Positions 32,330-42,205 of a DNA stretch of 64,000 nt are shown one piece after another. Origin of the DNA: Serripes groenlandicus (lineage: Eukaryota > Mollusca > Bivalvia > Cardiida > Cardiidae); assembly GCA_031761405.1 (NCBI GenBank), contig JASEVX010000007.1, forward strand, positions 38,929,248 through 38,993,247, given 5' to 3'. The first letter of the stretch is position 1, and each line of letters opens with the position of its first letter. The notes beneath the pieces are model-generated. The model did no database searches. It was given only the letters and a program-made list of their open reading frames with translations, and was not told the DNA's origin. A program made the position numbers and the translations under genes.

Positions 32330-33001
32330 TTACGATTTGTGGGGTTTTATACTAAGTTAAGATGAACTCGGTAATTTCCGTACGAGGTCGGTATAAGGCT
32401 CGGCTATTTCCGTTCGAAGTCATAAGATACCGTTCGAAATACTCGGTGGCTTCACCAATGAATGCTGAAGGATTACGGAATTACCCGAGGAGTTCCGAAT
32501 GAAGAGAACGGTACTGTTCGTGAAATTGTCGCTCATAGTCATCCCACGAACAATACCGATTGCTTACGACATCATACGGAAGTGGCCGAGTCCATGTCAT
32601 GTTAGATGTGTTCAAACAACAGTATGCTGTGCTCATTTTTATACGTGACTTGTTTAGCCAACTCTAATAATGACGTCTTTCTTGACGTCAGCGTAATATT
32701 ATATATTAACATTTTGCGCAAAACACCGTATAATGTTCATTGACTTTTCACAATCCCTTATGATTGTTTCATTGACCTTTTTTCAAAACGAGATTTAACC
32801 TTGACAATACATCATGTGGATGCTTTATCAAAGTAAAATATTAATATAACAATATTTTGTTTTGTTTTCATATCTCCCTTGTATAATGTGCAACAACCTA
32901 ATTTTATATAATACTATGATATATTACTAGTATGCCAACATTATTGTGTATATACGTATGACATCGTAATTGTATGATACACGTTTCACAGTCACACAAT
33001 C
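32330..33001. other. Gene-free; weak inverted repeat at 32362-32500
   Basis: CGGTAATTTCCGTACGAGG and ATTACGGAATTACCCGAGG face each other, with several CGTTCGAA-type motifs between. Possibly a small degraded foldback element. Nothing else recognised. Confidence 0.4.
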
Positions 33002-33155
33002 CAGTGATGTTGGTACAAATTCCAATGCTTCCAATTCAAATGCGCCTTGCCTAAGGGCACCCCACCATGACCGTCATGCTGGGACTTGGGATCGAACCCG
33101 GGACTGCCCGGTTTCAAATTTCCGACCGCTAACCACTCGAACACGGCGGAATACT
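33002..33155 (-). repeat. tRNA-like SINE head, third family
   Basis: On the minus strand CCGCCGTGTTCGAGTGGTTA (box A) and CCCGGGTTCGATCCC (box B), then CCAGCATGACGGTCATGG. Both promoter boxes are well preserved, but the arm pairing of a functional tRNA is not apparent and it continues into a SINE body. Confidence 0.65.
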
Positions 33156-33474
33156 CTGTAGAAAAGAGGATATTAATTAAAGGTATTAGTTCACGTGAAG
33201 ATCAATTTGTTTGTTTTCCCACAATGTGTTCCTGCCAGTCTCAACATTCAGTCTCAGACTGTTAATCAGCATATATTTGGATCCTTAAGCATGGATGCAC
33301 GGGCATATTCCACACATGTATTTACTACACTAATATTGGTTTTATGCGCGTATAATAATTACGATAATGTATCTCCTGATATCACGCTATCGCATATTTA
33401 GGAATCGGTACAGGCTAAGCAAAAGGGGTAAAATGTGTCCGTTGCAGTTTCCGAGACTTCATACTAGATGTAAA

Positions 33475-34790
33475 CAAGAAGAATTTTGATGCAAAGCATC
33501 AAAGACGCCGCGCATGATTTTGAAGCATGACTTAAATAAGCAGATGCAGTTCAGTACATTTAAATAACCTGTGCAAGCAGACAGGATGTAAATATATGTA
33601 AATATATTTCGAACAGGCCGAATGTCCCTATATTTTAAACAAGAAGGCCAAGATATGCCTATATTGCTCACCTGGCTACCATAGCCAATATGAAAAGGTT
33701 ACCAAGAGCAGAAAGGGTCAATATTGACGTAGGTATTAAACGTTTTTTATGCTACGATCTATGTGATATTCATCATGTGAAGTTTAGTTGTGAAATGACA
33801 AGTTTAGTCCTGAAATCATTTTGTTTACGGTTTGCTTAACATTCACTGCAACTATAATGTGTCTGTCATATAAGCTCAAGTTTTAAATCCTCTAACTAGA
33901 TCGACTAGATAAAAAAAACCATAGGTGCTTAAATATTAACATATATTAAGGTTTAGTGCCTCTAATTATAAGCTTTGGAAGAAGAGGGGGAAGTCTATTC
34001 GCCTTCCAGTTTAGCAGAAGTATGATAGCAAAAATAAATAAAAAATACGTAGTAATCAAAAAAAGAAAGAAAGATATTTATGATCAATATTGAGCATTAT
34101 GAAATCACATGTACAGTCAACATATGGCAAGAAGTATTAGGTCTGTTTTGTTTGTTTGTAATGTCAGTTTAATCGTTTTGAACGTGCCAGTAGAAAACTG
34201 AAAAATAAACAAAAGAAAATGGTCAAGTCAGTTCCCCAAGAGGAAAGAGCGAAAACTAGTTGGTACGAATCGTTCATCTCGAACGAAACATGAAAACACC
34301 GGGTACGAATCCAATGAATTTTAGAATCCGATAAAATCGTGAAAACAGCGAAGTATTCATAACGGACGGAAGCAGAGACAACTTAATTACTCTATGGGAA
34401 CCGATGACACCTTGTCGTCTATAAAATAAGAATTACCAAAATCGCCAAGCTATGACATGCTGCATTTACAAACAATAGATCGGGTCACGTTACGGCCATG
34501 CCTATTGCATAGTTGGGTTAACGTTGTTTTTAAAGTTTCTAGAATTATATTGTAATATGTAGTAATTAAAATGAATAATGGTTGATTTTTTAAAGATTAC
34601 CCATTTATTTAAAAATCTCAATATTGTAAATAGGCCAAAACATCGCCAGAAACTATTTCCTGAGCTTTAAGAATCGGGTCGTAAACCAAACTATAAAAAA
34701 AAGCGTAGCCTAGGAAGTTAGAGGAAAGTTATTAAATACCCATTACATGTGTCTAAAGATTTGTAATAACGGTAGAAGACATACGTATTT
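33475..34790 (+). mobile_element. Copy 2 of the 1.3-1.45 kb element, inverted relative to copy 1
   Basis: Starts AACAAGAAGAATTTTGATGC then AAAGCATCAAAGACGCCGCG and follows the minus strand of 24612-23340 for about 1.3 kb with indels. It loses similarity near 34790, before the GC-rich terminal hairpin seen in copy 1. No protein recognised. Confidence 0.82.
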
Positions 34791-34892
34791 TGTATCTTCC
34801 TGTTTCTCACATTCCATTTCAAAAGCGAGTGATGAAATTATTAACAAATCATATGTAGATATGTATATATAGTTTACTTATATCAATGTAAT

Positions 34893-34966
34893 AGTCAGGC
34901 TGAGTTAAGCATGTGCGATTGGCACGCGGGATAGCAGGGTTCAATTCCCGGACAAGGCTCTTTTTT
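34893..34966 (+). other. tRNA-like sequence with T tract
   Basis: GCTGAGTTAAGCATGTGCG, B box CAGGGTTCAATTCCCGG and a following run of ten T. The acceptor stem does not pair, so it is more likely a tRNA pseudogene or SINE head than a tRNA gene. Confidence 0.35.
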
Positions 34967-35649
34967 TTTTTATATGTGTACAAATATTTTGTAATTATCT
35001 TTTTAATTTTTGTCTCATTAATTCCTCATATCAGTGGTACAAACGTCCTTTGACAACTCTGCAACCAACCTCTTCAATATGTTGGGATTAAAAAACAATC
35101 AAAATCATTGCATTTAATGTTCCACCTATGCTTTGTGAAACTTTATTAGAAAATGTTAAGTTTGTTGGCATGATGTTTTACGACACTTTTAACTAATTAG
35201 ATATTGACGAACCATAACTCATGATGCTATAATGGTCGCCTGTGGAAAATAAATTCCTTCCCTTTGACCTTCAACGGTAAATCATTTTTCTCGAACATTT
35301 CAGCTCGATTAAATGATCTAGTCATACAATTACAACTAAATAAATAATCAAATCGAAAATGTTTAGATAAGCTCCGGCCTTATTTATAAAAAAAAAATTA
35401 TTTCTGTTGGACAAGTGTGACCTGAAACCCTCGGGGCTAAACAATGTTTATTCTAATTTATGTCTTTCTGGAACAAGCTTATGCATACATCAATCTAGTT
35501 TAGTATCTAACCATGTACACTGTATCGGATCAACAACGGTAGACGGAGGTTTAGATCTGACCAACATGTTCCTTACCGGTTATCTGTCGGCTTTAAAGCG
35601 GTTTTAGAAATTCATTATTAATATGTGTTATAGCTTGTTTTAAAATGGT
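34967..35649. other. No feature seen
   Basis: AT-rich, no structured repeat or coding similarity found by reading. Confidence 0.4.
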
Positions 35650-35912
35650 TTATTGTTTTTGGTGTTATACACCGCTTTCGACAATTTTGCACTTACACCA
35701 CGGCGTTTCCTAGGTAAGTTACCAGTACTTCTGGTCCAGTTTTCGAGTTGACACCAGCATGACAGTCGCAATGCTAACCCCGCAACCCTGAGCGCTAAGG
35801 ACGGTAGCTATATACTACCATTTTGACAATCTTTAAAATTACCCGGCCGGGTATAGAACTTACGACCATCCACACCCGAAGTGGATGCTCTTCCACTACA
35901 CCACCGGGGTAG
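35650..35912 (-). repeat. tRNA-derived SINE, minus orientation
   Basis: Common family: TTGTTTTTGGTGTTATACACC tail, CCTGAGCGCTAAGGACGG body, CCACTACACCACCGGGG head on the plus strand. Confidence 0.8.
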
Positions 35913-35935
35913 GCTGTTTCGAAATTATAATTATC

Positions 35936-36112
35936 ATTTTCCCAAATACATTCTGACGCATCTCCAGCAGACGACTTTTTAAAACATTTGAGCAATTTCT
36001 CCTTTTGCCAAGATGTTTTTCCAGTTGTATTCAATAGTTGTTTTTTCCATAATTATGTATGATAAAGGAGTTTAACGTTGTATGCTGCAGATTTGTTGAA
36101 ATCGAGAAAGGG
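35936..36112. mobile_element. CCCTTTC-family MITE, diverged
   Basis: TTTTCCCAAATACATTCTGACG, AGCAGACGACTTTTTAAAAC, core GAGCAATTTCTCCTTTTGCC, end ATCGAGAAAGGGTAAA. Confidence 0.6.
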
Positions 36113-36791
36113 TAAATAATTTTATATATAATTATCGAAAGAAAACCCAAGAAAGAATACCGAGACCGTTTTTTGTTTACTACTTGATAATCAAAACCAT
36201 AGAACAAACCGATAACAAACCCGTCGATTTTTTTTCATCTCATCACTTAACATACAATATAACATTTATCTTGCAGATTATTGGATATGTAAAGTCTGAA
36301 TGATAAGTTGATTTATATTTCAGAACAGCAATTGTTTTTAGAAATGACTAGCCCACCGGAACTACTTTTTAAATAAATATAATTTGATAGTTAAGTTGTC
36401 AATGTAAAAAATCAGTAAAACAGTAGTGATGTGTTAATCACACACAAATAAAAATCACATTTACGATATATTGATCAAAATACATACAAATGAATCTTTA
36501 AAAGCATAAATTATAAGCTATCAACATGTGTAAAAGAACATATTAACTAAATATTTTCCTTATTTCCATAAAATATCCTTTGGCTGCATGTATTAATACG
36601 CGCTCGTGATGTCATTTCAGAAAAATCAGGAAATCCGTATCACATGTGGCCGCAGTAATTTAGATAAACATAGCGGGTGCAATATAAATATATTGTCACG
36701 TCTTTGACTTATCGGACACGGCGAATTGTCTCGCCAAAGGCTAGACAAATATTAGCTCTCCAAGCCTCGTAAGGTTAAGTTAATATCTTAA
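36113..36791. other. No feature seen
   Basis: AT-rich intergenic sequence without recognised coding or repeat structure. Confidence 0.4.
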
Positions 36792-37760
36792 GGTAGAGCA
36801 TCTGTAACAGTCAATATTTCAAATGTGACTGAACTTTTTTTCTGAGCCAAAAATAAATTTGTTATATATAGTTTCATATTTTAATTATTTAAACAATATA
36901 GTCTTTTCCTTCAAGTATTAACAAGTTTAAGATATTCATTGTTTAAGAATGTTGCTAGAATAATACATTTTGTAACTTAAATATATTGCAATTTTTGTTT
37001 AGGTGGGTGGGGTAATGATATCAATCATTTTCAATCATTTGATAAAATTCAATATATTTAAGTATAATATGTATAATTATATCAAGTAAAATTGTTTTAC
37101 TTTAAACATTTGCCAAAATGTCATCCACATTAAAGCTATTATTATTATTACTGACGGTTATAAATGTTGAAAAGTCACTTTTTGACTAAATTTTGCGTCA
37201 TTTTATTTTCCAACCTGTCTTACATAAAACCTTATTTAAAGCAAACGAGACGGTAAAAGTTTTTTATTTTTGTGTATTTTGCTCATCTAACATTATTAAA
37301 AATATTGGTATATAACATAGGTGGTTTAATAATATAGTTATAGTACTAGAACAATTTTAAACATGACAATTAACAATATTTTCTGAAAAAAGTATAAAAC
37401 TCAAAGAGGGGGTAGGGTTATATTTGTAGATTTTTTTCTGTTTTTATTTTTGAGATATGTAATTCTCATTGGTATTTTTTAAATCAGCATTGTTATTTTG
37501 ATGTAAAAATGGTCTTAGTTAATGATATAGTTAATATGTAAGATTATTAAAACTATTTAATTGACTTAAGAAGTTGTTACAATTTTGCTTTCTCAATGCC
37601 TTATCAAAGTCTGGGACATTGGACACTTCAAATTTCAATAATTTTTATTCTAGACGGTAAAATCTTTTAATACTTCACCAATATTTCCCTAAAGGGTTAA
37701 GGATAACTAGAAAAAAAGTTCAGTCACATTTGAAATATTGACTGTTACAGATGCTCTACC
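36792..37760. mobile_element. Non-autonomous DNA transposon with about 50-bp TIRs at a TTAA target
   Basis: Both ends begin GGTAGAGCATCTGTAACAGT and continue identically through CAATATTTCAAATGTGACTG and AACTTTTTT, in inverse orientation. TTAA is present at both borders (36788-36791 and 37761-37764). The 0.97-kb interior is very AT-rich and non-coding. TTAA duplication is typical of the piggyBac and Kolobok superfamilies; the end sequence differs from the CCCTTTC MITEs. Confidence 0.88.
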
Positions 37761-37764
37761 TTAA

Positions 37765-38448
37765 GTCAACGACGTTATAAACATTATCTATAAATAATTA
37801 AAAAAAAATTTCAATACAACATATTCCATAGCAAATCACGAATATATGTAGCGGTTAAGTGGGACAGATCCAAATCTCCGCAAACCGTTGTCGATTCAAT
37901 ACAGTGAGGTTGAGAATAAGTAACAAACGGATTAGAGATACAGTGACTACTTAACAACGGTCACGGCTTATCTACAATAATACTTATTAATACAACAGAT
38001 AAACCCTTATTTTGGGATGGCAGAATTTGAAAGTTATAATATGTTACACGTGATATTTAGACAAATACTAATAAGAGTTGCCTCACTTCTAGATAGGAGC
38101 ATCATAAAACCTTGTGACAATTACAGATGACTGTTTCGAACAATGCCACCTATTCGACGAGTCAAATGAGTATTTGACCGTTGTTCTATGAATCTCAACT
38201 TTATGATAATTGTGACATGTGTAGATCAAGATCAACATGCGCATCCGTGCAGTTCAATCTAGATCTGCAATGTTCGCCCAACTAGTTACCAAAGCCTCAA
38301 AAAAAAATATTGACAAGCAATTTGCTTTTCGTTTATAAGGCATTGATGCTTAAACATGTTTTTATCGTCTATTGTCACACATATACCGTAATCTGATGTT
38401 TGTCTACCTTGTGTTTGAAGCTTTTATGTGAACAGAGTGTAAACACAT
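37765..38448. other. No gene seen
   Basis: About 38215-38280 (AGATCAACATGCGCATCC) resembles 17030-17055, a short dispersed repeat. Nothing else recognised. Confidence 0.4.
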
Positions 38449-38708
38449 ATGAGCCGTCCCGCGAGAAAACCAACATTATGGCTTCTGCGTAATGTATCGA
38501 CCAGATCAGCCTGCGCAGTCCGCGCAGACTGATCCGGGCCGACACATTCCGTCTCAGGGGGATTGAGGTATAGAGTAATGATTCCTGAAACAGAAAATCC
38601 ACAGGAGGCGAAAATTGGTTATCCGAGTAAGCTTGCCGTGCCTAGGCTGAACCGGGTCGATATTTTACGCAGAATCCACAATGTTGGTTTTCTCGCGAGA
38701 CGGCTCAT
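38449..38708. mobile_element. Palindromic interspersed repeat ATGAGCCGTCCC, copy 2
   Basis: Same ends as 31299-31563 (ATGAGCCGTCCCGCGAGAAA / CGCGAGACGGCTCAT). The inner part is rearranged, including an inverted CCTGAAACAGAAAATCCAC segment relative to copy 1. Confidence 0.87.
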
Positions 38709-38714
38709 ATTTGT

Positions 38715-38950
38715 CTTACCCCCTTTCCCCAATACAGACGCTTTCAGATGCAGCTAAATCAGATGACGTTTAAAATATTGTGTCAAAAAGGGGAGGGGGA
38801 GGGGAAGATGATTATGAGCAATTTCTCCTCTTTAAACAATGTTATCAACTCTATTCTAAAACTAAACTTTTATTTCAAGATATTTCTATATTTTTTCTCC
38901 GGATTATTTCATAGTCGTCTGCTGCGGATTTGTGTTATTTGCGAAAGGGT
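38715..38950. mobile_element. CCCTTTC-family MITE copy
   Basis: ACCCCCTTTCCCCAATACAG, ACGCTTTCAGATGCAGC, core ATGAGCAATTTCTCCTCTTT, right AGTCGTCTGCTGCGG ... GCGAAAGGGT. Confidence 0.65.
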
Positions 38951-39044
38951 CATTTATTACAGAACATCATCTTTCTCTTGACATAGGAGTCGCGACTGGC
39001 AATGTTGAGTCTTGTTGACATTCCGGTTTAGTTTGAATTAATCC

Positions 39045-39260
39045 TTCCCTTGCCACGTCCAAAAACTTACAGCAGACGACTTGGAAAACATCCATGCACA
39101 ATTATGAAAAATCTCCAAAAGAGAAAGTTCAATTGTCGAAAAAAAGTTTAAAACATTGTGACAAACGAAAAATTACTCATCATGAGCAATTTATCCTTTT
39201 GCCGCAATGTTTTCAAAAGCCGTCTGCTACAGAAAGTGTCTGTATATGGGAAAGGATTAA
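39045..39260. mobile_element. CCCTTTC-family MITE copy
   Basis: TCCTTCCCTTGCCACGTCC, CAGCAGACGACTTGG, hairpin core TTACTCATCATGAGCAATTT, right GCCGTCTGCTAC ... ATGGGAAAGGATTAA. Confidence 0.72.
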
Positions 39261-40082
39261 CGTACTAATTGCACTGCCGTTAAAATAGTGTATTGAGCTT
39301 AACTTTTAATTAGTGCGGGTTGTTGTTTGGTATTTTTAAATCCGACTTTGCATTAATGACTTAAATACATGTAGCCGGACAGTAAAACGTCTAGTGCGAT
39401 TGTAAGGACGATTCTTCAGACTCACCTGGGTCTACACATTTCGCATTTAGTCGTCAAGACCCCGAATTGCTTGACGCGGCTGTAAACTGTAGAACAACAA
39501 ATAGGGTCTAACTGTTTTCACACTACCGCGGAGTCCATTCATTTTATTTTGAAATAGGGTCAAGATATTGCTCTCTGCATATATATAGGTATTCACCCTT
39601 AATACGACTCTCGCACCCCTTTCTCACACACGAACGACATAAGACTGGTCTGCAGCTGACGATTATGAAATACAATTAGGCTATTAAAGATGATCTTGTC
39701 CATGATCATCAATTTCTCTTTGTGACATTATGTATTACTCAATTCTGATTGTATTTATAGAGAATTCCCATAGTTCTGCCTTGATATGTTTACGGTCGGT
39801 GAAAACGACAATGGAGCGTTTGACATGTCACTGATAATTCTTAATCTGTGTTCTAAATTTAATTTATGAGTGTAATAAACTGATAACTATTGCTCCTTGT
39901 TCTAAATTTAGCTGGTTCTCGCTTTGCTTTGCGGACGCTCTGACCGCTTCACTGTCCATGTTATCTTAATTGTAAGGCACTAAGTAGAGCAAAGTTTATT
40001 AACAAACAATTGCCTGAAACAGATAACTTTTCTCGCTTCTGCAGCAAAAACCTATCAAAAGCATTGTTTGAAATTAAGAAAT

Positions 40083-40462
40083 TGTAACGAAATTTGGGTT
40101 TAGCTCCTTCTAATATCATTTGAAGGAGCTACTTTACAGTATTTCATATAGGATGTACTGCTTATGGGGATTCCTTCTTAGGAAGGATCGCCAGAAGGAG
40201 TCATTCCAGGTTTTTCATGCTTCTCATACTTTACATGCTTTTCTTGTGTTTCATATGTTGTTCATGTTAAACATGTTGCAGGATCAATATGGAGCATGTT
40301 TTCTCTATATATACTCTGGTCTTGAGTTATTGTATGATATAAGATATATTTGTGACTTTATATAAACGCCGGAGGTCCTGTTCGGATCCGGTAGGATTAA
40401 ATTGTTAACATAACCATTGACTTGTGTCGATTAATCAGCCTGGAAATTCACACTTCGTTACA
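40083..40462. mobile_element. 380-bp insertion with AAAT target duplication, absent from unit 2
   Basis: Ends TGTAACGAA / TTCGTTACA, flanked by AAAT (40079-40082 and 40463-40466). Unit 2 reads AAGAAATTATC uninterrupted at the same point (about 55775), so the boundaries are exact. The interior contains GGAAGG..CCAGAAGGAG sequence without a recognised protein. Superfamily unknown. Confidence 0.88.
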
Positions 40463-40628
40463 AAATTATCAAAACTAACAATTTCTCATTTTCTCACAAT
40501 TTTTTCAACAAAGTATGACAAATATATTTAACAATTGCAGAAGTAACTTGGTTGTCGTGAATGTTTAAAAGGTAGACGGTATGAGGAAAACGGTTTTCTG
40601 ATAAAAGGTTGATAAACTGGGACGTTAT

Positions 40629-40845
40629 CCCTTTACCGCTCACAGAAGCATAACTGCAGCTTTTGAAAACATTGTGGCAAATACTATATTGCTGACAATG
40701 AGTACTTTTCCTATTTAACACAATGTGTTCAACCTTATTCATTAATACAACTTTCACCTATAACGATTTTCAATAGTTTTACCTCTAATTGTTCGTATTC
40801 ACCTGCGGCATATTTGTTGTATAATGTGGGGAAGTGTTATCAACG
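40629..40845. mobile_element. MITE shared by both duplication units
   Basis: ATCCCTTTACCGCTCACAG, TTTTGAAAACATTGTGGCAAA, right CATCTGC-like CACCTGCGGCATATTTG ... TGTGGGGAAGTG. Its partner at about 55965-56170 shows that it predates the duplication. Confidence 0.7.
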
Positions 40846-41018
40846 AAGGCGAGTTGCTCAAACTCCAAGGTATATAGATAGTTACTCTAGTACGAACACC
40901 GCACCCGTAACGACAGGACACGTAAGTCTCATTATTGTACTATTCAGAAAAGGATTATTTTATTTAATTCATTGCCCCGTGGGTATTTTATTTCTACTAT
41001 TTCTTTGGACACCATTAA

Positions 41019-41105
41019 CACCTTTTCCGACATGTAGACGCATTGCGACGCATTTGCAGCAAACGACTTTTTGAAACAATGTGACAAAAAGAAAACTTGC
41101 TCATG
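41019..41105. mobile_element. Half MITE at a TTAA site, missing from unit 2
   Basis: Unit 1 reads CCATTAA, CACCTTTTCCGACATGTAGACG ... CTTGCTCATG, TTAAGGCTGCGG. Unit 2 (about 56346) reads ATCATTAAGGCTGCGG with a single TTAA. The fragment is the left MITE half only. Confidence 0.72.
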
Positions 41106-42014
41106 TTAAGGCTGCGGGTTTAAAATACGATGACAATTATTTTACAAAAAGTTATTCGTGTTTCCGATATTTTGACATGTTCCGATTTCTCCTTTGTCAC
41201 ATTGTTTTGTCACAACTCTATACAATTGTTTTATGGGCTTGATTACAATTGTGTCTAAACCTTCTCGGAGTCATCTCGAAACAAAAATTGAACGTATCTG
41301 TCTTTTGAAAACAGAGTAGCAACAGTTCTTATCGACAAACGAGCATTTAGAACTGCTGCTATGCTGTTTTTCTTCATAATATGATGTAATCAATGACTTG
41401 CATTTCATAATGATTTGAGTATAAATGAATGTTGAGTTATCGAAAGTCCACTGCACTTTGCTAATATCTATAAATTAATAAGTAGAATTCTGTTAAAGAT
41501 GATTTTATATTTTACTTTTCATTTCGTGACAGATAAGCATCATCTTCCCCGGTCAATCATACGCAATATCATTCAAATATTATTTTAACCACTATGGAGA
41601 AAGCGTAATGGCGACAAAATCCCCATACAAGCATGTACAGCTTTCTAAATCGCACTTTAATTATTTAATGTTTTTGCTTTAATTAAGCTTGACAAAATTG
41701 ATAAACTTTCCTGATTGAAACGCTAAAAGAAAGAAAACAAATTTTGGAAAAGACATAAAAAAGCCTTTAAAGCGATACGAATAAGCAAAACATTAACAAT
41801 CTAATCCAAATGTATTCAATGTTCATGTTACTTCATGTATATAACTATTAAGCTAAGTCTATATGTGTATATACTGCCTGTATATGGGCCGGGAGCCGAA
41901 CTACTTGATTAAACAATTGAATTGAATTGACAAAATTAACTACATCCTGACCTTTGTACGGAGGGAGACACATAGTCTGACTATACGTGTGTTACTAAAT
42001 ATGAGATATGTCTC

Positions 42015-42077
42015 AGCGTGGGAAAGTTGACATTTCACTCGAATTTCGGTCTGGCGAAATATGAATTTTCCCACGCT
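42015..42077. promoter_or_regulatory. Palindromic promoter element of GST gene 2
   Basis: AGCGTGGGAAA ... TTTCCCACGCT, outer 11-bp inverted repeat around CATTTCACTCG..GCGAAATATG, ending nine bases before the TATA-like box. Conserved at gene 3 (59493-59553). Confidence 0.5.
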
Positions 42078-42085
42078 CGTCGACG

Positions 42086-42093
42086 TATAATAC
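42086..42093 (+). promoter_or_regulatory. TATA-like box of GST gene 2
   Basis: TATAATAC followed by AAACCGTGGTACCGAATCTG, identical in gene 3 (TATAATATAAACCGTGG). Located 120 bp before the exon A start codon. Confidence 0.55.
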
Positions 42094-42205
42094 AAACCGT
42101 GGTACCGAATCTGCAACATACACTTCCCTGTGTACAGTACATTATTTAAACAAACACTAGCAACTTTACAGGTGTTGTTTTTTTGGTAGATCTATACAAC
42201 TCAAA

